Part shown: positions 30,925 to 42,608 of the stretch, piece after piece | How positions within the stretch are numbered: position 1 is the stretch's first letter | Layout: each line of letters opens with the position of its first letter | Source of the DNA: Mesotaenium endlicherianum | Taxonomy: Eukaryota > Streptophyta > Zygnematophyceae > Zygnematales > Mesotaeniaceae | DNA: 64,000 nucleotides | Assembly (NCBI GenBank): GCA_009602735.1 | Contig: WELA01008032.1 | Span: forward strand, 31,872 to 95,871 | Direction: 5' to 3' | Position numbers and translations under genes: made by a program | Notes under the pieces: generated by a model | The model's database searches: none | Seen by the model: only the letters and a program-made list of their open reading frames with translations | What the model was told of the DNA's origin: nothing

Positions 30925-32119
30925 GCGTGCCACATGCATACTTTGAAGACTCATCACCATCAAGACTCACACATCCAAGTCGAGCATGTGGGCTGACTAC
31001 GAGGCTATGATATGTTGAAACCCGTGCCACGTGGCGAGCCAGCAAGGATGGAAAGGAGCCAAGGACCAAAGGTGCAAGAGCACAGTGACTGAAGGTATGT
31101 GCCCACTGGCTGACTGGCCATTTCTCACACACAAGAGCTTGACAGAGCATGGTCCTCATTTGACAAAATTGTGCAGGTAGGGTGGAGAAAGCTTAAGCGG
31201 GCGGTGCACCCCACCTTTGCCAGCCCAAAGAAATGGAGGCACCAAGAGAGTGTACAATAGCTTCAGCTGGCATGCATTACAACCAGCAGATGCATGACAA
31301 ATCACAAGACCCAACAATTAACAGCTACTGGGGCCAACGCTGGCAGCTAAAACATCTGACGTACAATTTCACAACTGGCAGTCTCAGACTACAGTAGCCG
31401 AAAGGTTGAAGAACAAACTTCCCAGAATATGCAACACAAGGGTGTTGGGTCTTATTAATAACACTATATATGTTCCATCAGATGCACTGAGCTTGGCTGA
31501 TACCTGGCCGGTGGCATTGGGCCGCCATGAAGAAGCAGCGGTGGTTGTTGAAGCTCGTGCCGCGGTCTGAGAGCGCACAATGAACCTGTAGCACCCACTC
31601 AATGGTGGTGAGGTTCACTTCATCTGCATACCGTGTGCATCAGACTTGGTCTATAAATACTACAACCGTTGAATGAACACGTGAATACATTTTCAATGTG
31701 AAAGCTATTGTGATGCAAGCTCATGTCAGAAAAGCACCTGCAAGTTTATAGAGTATACATGCAACGGATGTTTGCTCGATGAAAATACTCCTTGGAACAC
31801 GCTTACAGGAAAAGTACACGGTCAAATGCTGTGAGAGATATGGCAATTCCATATCCTTCTTCTCTCTACATTGTTAAGATGATAACGAACCTGCCCGACA
31901 TAACTCCTAATAAAAGAAGCGGTGATGTACAGCAATTCCCGGGAACGAGGCACAAGTCCCTGTAAATATAGGTTTTCAAGTCTACAGCTGGCTGCCCAGT
32001 ACTTGATCACTGCACCTATGAGGCCATTTGTTAGATTGTACATCCAGAATGGACTTTCTGACTCACTACATTGCCTTTTCTGAAGTGGCACGCACCCATC
32101 CTGAAGTTTGCTGGAGAGC

Positions 32120-32566
32120 TTACTGGATTTCTTCCTCCGAGAAGCCCTCATTCTTCAGGTCCTCCTCAAACTTGAAGGTGGAGTCTTCAGCGGAACGCTG
32201 CACTGCTTCTAGGCGCTTGTAATCAGTAAGAGAAGAGAGCCCACTTGCGCCATATCCAACGCCTTGCACGCTGCCGCGTGCTGACGTGAAGTCAACTTGC
32301 TCAACCCTGCAGTAGACTGGTCACTATCGTAAGCAGCTTCAAACAGCCCTTTACCCAGGAAATACAATGAAGCCAGTAGAAATTTACGATTGGAGAGGTG
32401 GCAATAGCTCCAAATGCCAGCAAGTGGAGTGCGTTGAGAAACAGAATCAAGTGTACCTCTGAAACGATGTCGTCAATTGCCTGCTTAAGAGCTCCTTCAG
32501 ACGAATCTCAGCTTCGTTTGGCGGATTAAGTTCATTAGAAAAAGCGACTCCATCACTAGACTCCAT
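32120..32566 (-). CDS. small two-exon gene, unknown conserved-looking protein
   Basis: Exon 1 is 32566-32457, starting at an ATG and ending at donor AG|GTACAC. Exon 2 is 32306-32120, after acceptor CTGCAG. The codon split across the junction gives Arg. The product is 98 residues and acidic: start MESSDGVAFSNELNPPNEAE, middle VDFTSARGSVQGVGYGASG, end SSLTDYKRLEAVQRSAEDST followed by an acidic helix with EEEIQ at the C-terminus. There is no signal peptide or membrane segment. I do not recognise the family. It lies divergent from the uL23 gene, with about 760 bp between start codons, and could share its promoter region. Confidence 0.55.
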
Positions 32567-33174
32567 TCTGAGCAAAAACGGTAAACGCTACCGTCCTTTG
32601 TATAACAACGCAGCGAAGTTGCTACAGACACTACACCGTGACTGGTGCTTGAGAATTAATTCATGCTGTTCGACAGCAGGCCACCATGTTATGGAGGATA
32701 CCGGGAGACATGCATGGTAACTACGACTTTAACATGCATGTAGTAATTACGACATATACTACACATGCATGCGACCTCTCTGGAGTCCGGTCTCCGGGCC
32801 TCGATCCAGGTTATTGTTGCCTCTAAAGCGGGGCTATCTTTTTATCCAACCTGCTTTGTCATAAGTTTTGCGCAGAGGTGCTGCAAAGCTGCTGCGAGTG
32901 ACTTCGAGCGACTGCGAGCCCTGCTCCCAACTGCTCCGGCCCAAAGATGACCACATGTAACCGCGATAGTACTGTACGTGTTTGCGGTTCGCACGCAACG
33001 TGAAGCAGTTAGTCAACCTTAATTGATCTGGACGCGAGATCACTATTTCTGTGAGACCAGTTGAACTGGTTGAAGTTAGTTGAAACCTGTTGAAATTGGC
33101 TTTAGCACCGTCAAGCACGGTTGAGCATGGTTGCGCATGTGAAATTTAGAAGACATCCATGATGCCGAATGATG

Positions 33175-33222
33175 CCGATATATATCGGAAAATTAAACCG
33201 GCAACGGCGGCCCTTAGGGTTT
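33175..33222 (+). promoter_or_regulatory. uL23 promoter: TATATA palindrome plus telo-box
   Basis: CCGATATATATCGG (33175-33188) is a perfect 14-bp palindrome with a TATATA core. It is followed by GGCCC and TTAGGGTTT (33214-33222), the reverse of the telo-box AAACCCTAA. Telo-boxes next to GGCCC elements are typical of plant ribosomal-protein and translation-gene promoters. Confidence 0.6.
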
Positions 33223-33328
33223 CTATTTGTGAGTATCATCACACACCTTTCAGTCTCTTTTCCTCTAGCCGCTTGGGGTGTTGGGGCAAGCAGGACTTAG
33301 TTATTCTTTGCAGGAGTAACAAGTAGCA

Positions 33329-35376
33329 ATGGCTCCTCCCACCAAAGGTGAGTCTATGCGAACGAGTCAGCTGATGATTTCGCTGATGACTACTTTCACC
33401 AATTTGCGAACGAAAACAACGGAGTGCCTTAGCTATCAGTGGGGTTGAGAAGGTGGAAGATAAGCAGGACTATTCATCATGTTTTAGTTTGTAGAGCTTT
33501 GAAATGCTGCGGGAGCTTATGAGCACGTCCTGCATTAATTCGTCATGGGCACATCTTAGTCTGCATGAGGTCCAAGTTTAAGTTTGCATCTTGGGGTAGC
33601 GAAGAGTGAGGACATTGTCTATCAAGTCCGTCATGTCAATTCCTGGGCTTTGTGCGGAATACTTTAGGACCGGGTAACGATCCTTGTCTTGGATATCAGG
33701 GCTATGACTCATTTGGCTTATTCTGGTTTCGACAGCCGAGTTTTGTCATGCTCGAGAGTCTTGAATGTTTTTACTGTCATGCGAGATATATTTGGTTTCT
33801 TGTGAGGCCGGTGACAGTGATGCTCGTTAGCAGGGAGAAAGGGGGCAGCTGAAGTGATCACTTTAATTGGCGCTAGATAGTGCACAACGTGACTATAGGA
33901 ATGTATATATCCATATTAATGAGAAACAATTTTGAGTACGCTGATGGTGTGCTTTTATATTGACGGGGAGTATTTGCCGCTTCTTGTTTCGTTTGTTTGT
34001 TGATTTCAGTTGCAAAGGCTGATGCCAAGGGGCAGGCCACCAAGGCTGCCAAGGCGGTCAAGAGGTTGCACACTAAGAAGACCATTAAGCCTCGCACATC
34101 TGTCACATTCCATCGCCCTAGAACCCTCAAGCGTGCCCGTAACCCTAAGTACCCCCGCTTGAGTGCCACTCCCATGAGCAAGCTTGACCACTACCAAGTG
34201 CTCAAGTTCCCCCTCACCACTGAGTCTGCCATGAAGAAGATTGAGGACAACAACACCCTCGTCTTTATTGTTGACATCAGGGCAGACAAAGCAAAGATCA
34301 AGGACGCAGTGAAGCGTATGTACGACATCCAGTGCAAGAAGGTCAACACTTTGATCAGGTGAACACTTATCTTAACAGCATGTTACTTGCATTTGGAATG
34401 AAATTCAAGAATGAAGGTATTAGCATAATGAAAACTTCGGGTTTTGGGGCCATGCTTACTCTCCATTGTTAGTCATGCTGGTGGTTTCTGCGACCCTCAA
34501 GCACAGGAAAGTGGATCTCAAGGACAGACTATTCACTTGTTCGTGAGGAGAACTGGACCCGAGAGTATATTAAGATCCGCCACGTACGTGAAGGTGTTGT
34601 AATAATATCTGCTGCAGTTTATGACCTAATGACATAACGATTGACAAGGTGCTCAGGTTCCGGACTTCTGTCTGGGGTTTATGTGTCCTGGGAAATTTGT
34701 GCCATATCTTTTCAAGTTGTGACTTTGCAAATGAGTAGGATATATGGTCAAGCTTACCATCAGTCTTCAGTTTTCACTTTGCATTTCTGGTTGCCCTTTG
34801 AATGAGGGGGACACTATGCAATATGACGATGCAGCCTTCCTTGTAGACAGTTGAGTGTATCTCACTCATTGTAGCATAAGTGGGGCTGCATGAGAAGTCA
34901 AAGTGATTCATTGGAGCAGTAACATTGATCTAGGAAGCCCATTGTCATGATTTCTTCGATCGATAGAGGAGTTTCTAAAGTCCTCGATACTACGACACCT
35001 GTATGACACATACTTCATGCCTAACCCTCCACAGCCCTCCCCCTCCCCTCCCCCCCTTTCTTCCCAGAATGTACAAGATGAATGTCTAGTCCTGGGCAAT
35101 TCTGGTACAGGGTGCCAAGCACATGCGTGCAGGTCAGTGCGGAGGAGCACAATCTGGAAGTCATAAATACCTCAGAATTGTAGGTTAAATGAAACCCATC
35201 TGTGTTTCATTGTGTCGTCGTCCGTTGCCATCAGTTCGCATCTTGTGGAATAACTTCTGACATGTTATTATTGTTGAACCCTTTTGTGCAGGCCCGACGG
35301 ACTAAAGAAGGCATATGTGCGACTTACAGCTGACTACGACGCACTCGACATTGCTAACAAGATTGGCATCATCTAA
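33329..35376 (+). CDS. RPL23A: 60S ribosomal protein L23a (uL23)
   Basis: Protein at the exit of the cytosolic ribosome tunnel, which binds 26S rRNA and is a docking site for nascent-chain factors. Exons are 33329-33347 (19 nt), 34010-34358 and 35292-35376, all GT-AG, giving 150 residues. Recognisable stretches are the basic N-terminal extension with [13 protein letters not shown], then [19 protein letters not shown], then [20 protein letters not shown], and the C-terminal [18 protein letters not shown] with NKIGII. A very short first coding exon followed by a larger first intron is common for ribosomal-protein genes. No snoRNA was convincingly seen in the introns. Confidence 0.96.
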
Positions 35377-38300
35377 GTTAGCAAACTTGAAGTGGATAGG
35401 CCTGCTACTTTATCCCTGTCTGGTTTCAACAGTATAACATGTGTTTATAGTCACATCCCCATTTCATCTGTACTGCTATGGCCTTTCTGGTGTTTATATG
35501 GCCTGAAGCAATTCTTTTTATGCATGCATTTGTTTTATTGGCAATCTAGGAATAATAGTTGTCTCATTTTGACGTGCAATTTCTGAGGATTTTGAAAAAC
35601 ATTCACATTCACATTCACATCCTTGAGGTAATAGTATCCTGTGATTATGTATGAAGCACTGCAGTTTGAGAACCGGACATGTGCCGTACAAAAGTAGAAG
35701 TGCACATTCAATTCATTAGTTAGAGAGCCTATGAGCCAAATAGGGGTTTGCCTCTTTCTGTGCATAATGTTTCATGCTATGTCCTTAAATAACGGTAACA
35801 CTGTTTTGCATCCACCACTATTTGGTGAAGGGTGCAAATGCTTGGTGTCAGTGGGAATTGGAGTACTGCTTGGCCCACATAACAATGTGTTTCCTATGTA
35901 AGCCTGCCGTAGTTGCCGTTGTGAAGAAGTTACAAAGTATATCTACTTATTTGGATAAACTTATGCATTTCTGTATTGCCATTTGATGCAGTTGGTGATC
36001 TGTTAGAGCATTTCCCTATTCATCAAAACTGCATGTACTTTGATGGTTTGTAGGAACTTGTACGTCTAATTATACCAGTGCATGTAGCTACCAGTATTCA
36101 ATCTTTTCAACGCTCTGGCCACATACATTGTGACGCTGCCGAGGACTGGGTGGACAAAGGTAGACTTGAAGTACAAACTTTATAAATGCATAAGCTGAAC
36201 GGGTGGTTTTCATCACCACTTAAATCTGTATTGAATTTTCCTCAAGGACATGAATACTTCTCATCTTAAGGTCTGCTTTATTGCTTATCTGCGGGTAGCT
36301 ACTGATATATACCACATCCAAAGGCACCTGCAAAGTGAACTATGGCTTCACCATGCAGAGCTTGTGCCACCGCAGTCACAACAAATCAGTGTGATTTTCA
36401 TGTTGCAGCACTAACGTCATTGCACATTGCAAAATAAAAAAATGGACTAGTGATACCATGCTAGTGCAAACCGCTGGGAGCAGGAGTAACGCCAAGCAGC
36501 AACTGTGAAGTGATAGTGGAAGGGACATCACGAAACGATCAAAGAATGAATAGTAAGTAATATTCACTACAGCGCTATACTGATATTGGACTAAACCATG
36601 GGGTTTTGGATCAGCTCATGCACAATAGCCCACAGAAGGCTCTATGTTTTTGATATAGGCACTAGCTACATATACTGTACAGATTTATGTCATACCTGTT
36701 CTCAACCGGATACCTCGACTCCAGCCCTTTTTTTGGTCTCCCCACATATTTTTGATCACCCTGGGCTGCAGCGAGAGGAAGGGGAAAGGTCAGCTGAGAT
36801 GTCATTCTCGAGGAGGAAGGAGCATCGCCACCTGCACTGCCACCTGGCATCAGCCAGAGTGCCCCGAGCGCGGCGCTTGCATGTGATCAAAGAGAAAAAA
36901 AGACGAAATAGTGTAGATATGAGTCTCAAAAGGAGAGGCGAGACTACAAGCTGCGAGTATGAACCTATCCCGCTTTAGCCACGCTCAGCCCAATCAGAAC
37001 CCAACAAGCAAGGAAAAGGGCCATTCTTGCACCCCTCCCTCCCTCCCCGCCGTATCCAGGATAAAGCTGGGGGAAAGGGTCGGGGGGGGCAGGGGCGGGG
37101 AAAGGTGAGGGGGGAAGGAGGGGGGGCGGGGGGGGATTAGGCACACGTTACGCCCGTCTTCTCATAGATATGAGCTGCTACTGAGCTCTACAGAGGCACG
37201 GACAGCTCTATGAGAAAGCACTTCCGATCCGTCGAAAACGTCAAGGTCTTGTCGCTTCATTCCCTGGAAATGGCGCCAGTAGTGAACAATCAATCTGCCA
37301 GCTGCCATCCTCAGCCTGCTGGGGTTGGCCTTTTGACCGTCCTACCGAGCTCAGTTCCACACCCGCCCTTTTCCCTTATATGAGTTGACAATGGCCAGGA
37401 CCGCACGGCCGTTCAACGTAGATCTGAAAACGCTCCCAGTGTGGCTGTCCTTCTGGCTAATCTGCAGAGGACTGAAAGAAATAGGATAGGACAGGCACAG
37501 CCTATATGGGCGCACAATTTGGGATGTACACTGTGAGGGCGCGGAGGGTGTTCAGGGTCAGGGCCGGGGACAAGCCCGGGTATATTTTTTCAGTGGTGTG
37601 CCCCATCGGAAGGCAAGTAAGCATTCGCGTAAGAACATATGCAGAGAGGTGGAGGGGCATGAATGGCGTGAGTGGAATGCCCTTGAGCAAAGCTTGTGTG
37701 AGCAGAATGTGCTAGATCATGATTGGGCTGGGGCTCAAAACTTGGCGCTCAAGATTTGGGGCTCAACACCAAAGGCTTATGGTTTTGGCCCTAGATTTTG
37801 GCCAACAAATGATGACAAGGCGGAGGAGGGGAGCCATGACAGTGGCTGAGCTTTGAAGCCGGCAGTACCAGTGGTGCTGCGGCATCCTCCAAATGGAGGC
37901 CTGCCTGTCCGGTGTTTGCCCTCATAAGAGAGTCGAAGAGTTAGACTGAAGCACAAACACGCGTGGCGTCTGCTGCTGCACTCGCACTTCCACTCGAGGG
38001 TTACCCCAGTTTTGTAACCCGTCTGGTGGAAAGGCTCACCATCGAGCCGCAGACCGACCCAAGCTAGCCTTTGGGCATTCCAGGTGTCAGCCCGCAGGCG
38101 GCCTTGCCTTGCTCCCAGCTTCCTGACAGAACCTCCTGCTACTGGCTTCCCACAGGGCTGCTGCTACTCTCGCTCGGTTATTGCTCCACTCGGTCAGTGC
38201 GTCAAGCCCTAGCTTCTGAAGACTGCAAAGTGCTTCTAAAGATGGCATAGCGACAAGAGACATACAAGCTCGGGTTTTAGCACCCGGGTGAGGGGTCTAG

Positions 38301-40546
38301 CACCAGGGTTTCGGATTCAGCATCATCAAGAAGCCTTCATTGAGCAGACAAGCCAGCCAGCCAGGTGTGATCATCCAAACGCCCGCAGGAATAGAAATGT
38401 TGAAATAAGACACATTCTTTCCTCCTACCCTTTGACACGCCTATGTCAAACTTGTCTATCCACGTGAACTTCTGGCAGCCAATGCCTGCAGCAATCTGCA
38501 TCCTAAGGATACAAGGTGCAGCAAACACAACAGAGTGGGCAAACCCTGCACCCCAATCCAAAGCATTGCCCTGCAATCCCCCCATCTCCCCCCCCCCCGA
38601 CACCTTTAACCCCATCCCCTACACCCTTCCCCCCCGAACCCCAACAGTAAGGCAGGGCCTCAACAAAGCCTTCTGTCAGGCTTGCACACAATCAGTAGGC
38701 TCACCCCCCTCACAAGGGTGCTGCCTCAAGACTTACTGCCCGACAAGGGCGGGCAATGATGGCTATTCCTCAACGAGTCCCTTGCCGTTTCGCCTCTCCC
38801 GATCGCAACCTCTCCCACTGACTGGATCAAGTCTGCGATTTGCAAGAAAAAACATTCAAAGTGAACATCCTGTGCCTACCCCCACATCACACCCCCCTGG
38901 ACCTGCACCGTCTTCAATATTACTCGTGGGACCACATGAGTGCATGCTAGGCTGGACCGGGCCACGGTCGTCGGCTGGCGGGCTGCGAATTGGTTGGATG
39001 GTTGGTGTGCATCGACAGATCATGCAAAAGGGAGGGAAGGAGGGGGCAGGGAGAGGCTTTTAGGAGGGGGTGGAAGGGGGGGCGTGAGGACTCTTAGGGC
39101 ATTAATGGCAGTTTATATCTGAGGAGATGATGGAAAGTATACGAACGGCATAAGAACGCAATGCAAGCAACTAAGCTCTGGGTTCAGGCAATGGCAGCTA
39201 AGCCCTCCTCGTGTGAGGGAACACATACGACATCTGCCCCAAAACGAAGACTGAACAAAGAAAAGGGTGTGCAAGATGACAAGTGACGGGCAGGCCATCG
39301 AAGAGTTTACGCAGCAGACGCAGCTTCTGACCTATTTTAGTCTCGAGATGAAAACCAAACCCAAGGCCTAGCTGGCAAGCTAGCTTATCCCGGCTCAATC
39401 GTCCACAGTACCCCAGCAATAGATTCTTGAAGCATGTGAGCTTTCTGCACAGCCCATCTGCAGACCAGCCTCTTTTTTCCGACATTGTCACAACCACGTG
39501 CACCACATCGGCCAGGAGAACCACTCTCTTGCATGAGCTTGTGTTTATTCCCTCAATTGAGATTGAGACAGCAGCTGTTGCATAAAGCAAGCACATATGA
39601 GGCGCTGTTGCTTGGGTGCACTGAGCTGAAGTCTCAATGTACTTGTGGCAGTACCATTGTTTACAGATTAAGAGCATGCCACAGCAAGAATATCTTGGCT
39701 ATGTGGATTCTATGATGCTCTTGTTACTCACGCAAACTCCTCGCAAAATGTATTCTAATCACAGAGACGTGACTATTGCTTCACCATTCATTAGTTGGCA
39801 AGTACAGGCGCTCAGGGAGCAAAATTGTCCTGAAAAGATTCTTCTGAACAAACACATTCCAGGCAATATTTATCTCCTTCAATAATTATTGACTTGGCAT
39901 GCTGGACCCAATCCACGCCCACAATACGCCCTTGAAGTCATTCAAAGTGAACCTACAGCAGTTCTGCCGACGATAGAAGTTGTTTCAAGTGCATGAGAAT
40001 CAACGTGGTTTCACAATGATGTCATTCGCCCTCGGGGACCCGGATTCACGTTACTTCATGTAGATGCAAGACAGGCAACATAGGTGCAGCCCCTCGGTCG
40101 AAGTTCACATAGATAAATTATTCAACAGATTAGTGGAGATGAGATCCGACGCAGTGATTTGTACTGACGAACTCATGTGAACGCGTGTTGAGGGCAGAGT
40201 CGTCATCCTCTTTGCATGCTCAAATTGAACATGCAAATCTTCATGAATATTCAAACTTAAAGACGGGGCAATCACATCAACTCCCTATAACGCATCTTGA
40301 AGGTTGTAAGGAAACTAGGGCCGAGAACAAACTTCAAATTCCATGTCTGCTGCATGTCTTGGCCACCCGTCACAGCACCTCACCTTGGCAGTATCACGGT
40401 CTTTAGTGAGCACTCGTGCGACTGTTAGGCGCTGTGCATTGCGCCGAACATTATGCATAGCTTGTTACAGAGTACCTCCATCACTGAGTACGAGTTCAAG
40501 GGCACATTTATCACCACAAAGAAGGGCAACCTCTGAGAAGTACACG
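35377..40546. other. long stretch without a supported gene
   Basis: Both strands were read. A 206-residue plus-strand frame at 38443-39063 and a 159-residue minus-strand frame at 39198-39677 show no family resemblance and atypical composition. A short minus-strand exon-like segment (about 38519-38427, RMQIAAGIGCQKFTWIDKFD) is noted but isolated. ACATTC repeats lie at 35600-35621. A G-rich block is at 37080-37137. C-runs lie at 38579-38640. Confidence 0.4.
37080..37137 (+). repeat. G-rich block with quadruplex potential
   Basis: Several runs of four to eight G are separated by one to five bases, preceded at 37040 by CCCTCC repeats. The block is non-coding. It may be regulatory or simply low complexity. 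Confidence 0.6.
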
Positions 40547-42608
40547 ATGAGTGTCATGAACAACGAATCGTCTGATGAACTCTTTTTGCGCAGGTTGCAA
40601 CCTGACGATTATAATAAGGGTATGCAAATAGGTGTACATTGCATGCTGAATTCATCTTCTTTAGCCAAATTTCACTAGCCTGTCTCCATTATTCCATTTA
40701 GTTGTTTGGTTGTCACAATTGCGCACTAATATACTAGCACGGAGACAGCACACACATAGAAAGAAGGCATATATACATGGTACACAGCCAGTGACGTGGC
40801 TCAGATGATTTTACAAGGCGAAAGCTGAACACAAGCAAATCTTTTAATATGACATGGCTTGTTGATTGTATGGCTCCGCAGGCTACCTTGACCTTCTAGC
40901 TCAACTCACCGCAGTGGGTTCTGTTACTGAAGCTGAGTTTCAAGGTGAGCTTCTGACTCAAAATGGCACACTACTGTCCCTTTGAGAGTACAATAGTGGT
41001 CGGCCTGGTTTGACTCGCCGCTTGCTTCCTTGCTATGATTGTGCCTTTGTGCTTGCAAGATATTCTTCATATTCAAGTCAGTTAGTTGTCGCCTGTTTCA
41101 ATGGCAGCACGAGTTGCTGAGATGAGAACGAGGGCTCCTGATTACTGTGTTGCAGTTATTGAAGGTAATTACCCTTCTCTTTATTCTTTACTATGTGAAG
41201 CCTTAGAAGGATAAGTCACACAAGTGAAAGGTTGGAAGATGTGTGTTGGTTATGGCCTAGCTTTCAGTTATGTCTTTGGTTCCCTATTGACAATGGAGGG
41301 ACCATTGGCCTCATCTTGGGCAACAGTGTAAACACTATGGTTGGCAATGCTACCAATGATTTCACTGGCATATTTGATCAATATCAGTACTAGCAGGCAT
41401 TACTTGGACCTGATTGCGTTTGATGCAGGACAGATACACGGACCGGCAAGGTTGTTGCAACAGGCACTTTGTTTGTTGAACGGAAAATCTTACGACAATG
41501 TGGCTTGGTAAGCAACTTCGTCCCCACTTGACCCCTCTGCACATTTCTAGCAAAAGGAACATTTGCATATTACTACATTAATGTCTGACACAGTGTTATC
41601 CTGACGAGATGCCAATATGAAGTCAAATGTTCTGCATTGCTTGCTAGCACCCCTGTAGGAAGCTGAAATGTACATATTGCATGAATATAACAGGCTTGTG
41701 CCACAATACTTGCATGCCCACAAATTTGGGCACAAATTGCATATGAAAGTCCAAACATTGCCTCCATTTGCAGAGAAAGGAAAATTTTTGTGGAGGAGCT
41801 TTACCACGTTCACTACTTTATGCGCCTATCCTGTTGTTGTTGACTTTCCTCAGGTTGGCCACATAGAGGACATTGTGGTTGACTCTGGCATTCGAGGAAA
41901 ACGGCTGGGTCAAAGGTGCATTCTGTTTCCTTAATGCGAGATACTTTTGTTGCACTACTAGGCCTACTCTTTGGCCCTGATGTCCTTGTATTCACAGCAT
42001 CTTTGTCGGCGCTGACTCTGCCTGTCATGACATATTAATCATGATATTCATGAAACACTGGAATTGTACTCAACTTTTCATCCTTCCCTGTTGCCTCCGA
42101 CCATTACACAATTGCAGATATGATGTAGTGAAGGTGCGCAACTCTTAGTCAAGAATTAGAGATAGGCATTATTTGTTCATCCAGCTTCAGGTTGTGCTGG
42201 AACGGGCAATGCACCTGCAGAATCATGGAAGAGCTGGTTCGAGTTGCTGAGGCTGCTGGTTGCTACAAGGTAAGAACCACCAACACCTCATAGCTGTTTC
42301 CTAATCGTTGTGCTGCCCTTTGCTTGAAAATGTCACTATCTGGTTAGTTGAATCATGGCTTGCGCCTTCACTGAAATCGAGTCCTCGTCTTCATTCTGCT
42401 GAAATTGCATCCAGTGCATGCATGCTGCTCATTGTTGTAGAGGGGAGCATTTAAGTGCAGGTTTCTATGTGCCCACTAGTCCCCTGCAACACCTCTGGAA
42501 ATGTGATGAATGTGGCAGGTCATCCTCGATTGCAATGACCAAAATGTGCCCTTCTATGAGAAGTGCGGTTTCAGAAGTAAGGAAGTGCAGATGGCAAAGT
42601 ACTTCTGA
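40547..42608 (+). CDS. GNA1: glucosamine-6-phosphate N-acetyltransferase
   Basis: Transfers acetyl from acetyl-CoA to glucosamine 6-phosphate in the cytosolic route to UDP-GlcNAc, needed for glycosylation, GPI anchors and chitin-type polymers. Seven GT-AG exons keep phase throughout: 40547-40619, 40882-40944, 41108-41164, 41434-41507, 41854-41915, 42221-42269 and 42519-42608, giving 155 residues. Motifs in order: LFLRRLQPDDYNKGYLDLLA near the N-terminus, QLTAVGSVTEAEFQ, TGKVVATGTLFVERK, GHIEDIVVDSGIRGKRLG (the acetyl-CoA pyrophosphate loop R-G-K-x-L-G), AEAAGCYK, VILDCNDQNVPFYEKCGF, and the end VQMAKYF. The length and intact motifs match plant and fungal enzymes. The acceptor of exon 4 is the second of two nearby AGs, chosen by phase. 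Confidence 0.93.

Larger units (their letters stand above)
28646..31640 (-). other. possible exons of an unassigned minus-strand gene, split by an assembly gap
   Basis: Three minus-strand stretches look exon-like but match no family I recognise. 31625-31509 ends at a GTATCA donor and has EWVLQVHCALSDRG and FNNHRCFFMAAQCHRP. 30232-30001 lies between a CAG acceptor and a GTAAGT donor and has HPEHLQRVESAQQAFAA and GGRHLAELEATMHQRG. About 29020-28646 ends in a stop, with FREARQTLLGRMDMRLCG and EKRKLRILVALRAG. They could be one gene transcribed leftward, but the 555-N gap prevents a phase check between the first two. Confidence 0.35.

Noticed and set aside
30124-31159. Long frames made of RERERE or SLSLSL across the N gap
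   Set aside because: They are translations of a (GA)n microsatellite and unknown bases.
33348-34009. Possible box C/D snoRNA in uL23 intron 1 (TGATGATTT, GTGATGC)
   Set aside because: No properly spaced D box and terminal stem could be paired with these C-like boxes.
38443-39063. 206-residue plus-strand frame
   Set aside because: Pro/Ser/Cys-rich composition from C-runs, no domain, and it starts next to a better minus-strand exon-like segment.
42117-42132. Possible extra GNA1 exon (CAG|ATATGATGTAGTGAAG|GTGCGC)
   Set aside because: Good splice signals, but including it inserts residues inside a conserved helix. Skipping directly from 41915 to 42221 keeps phase and gives the expected family sequence.
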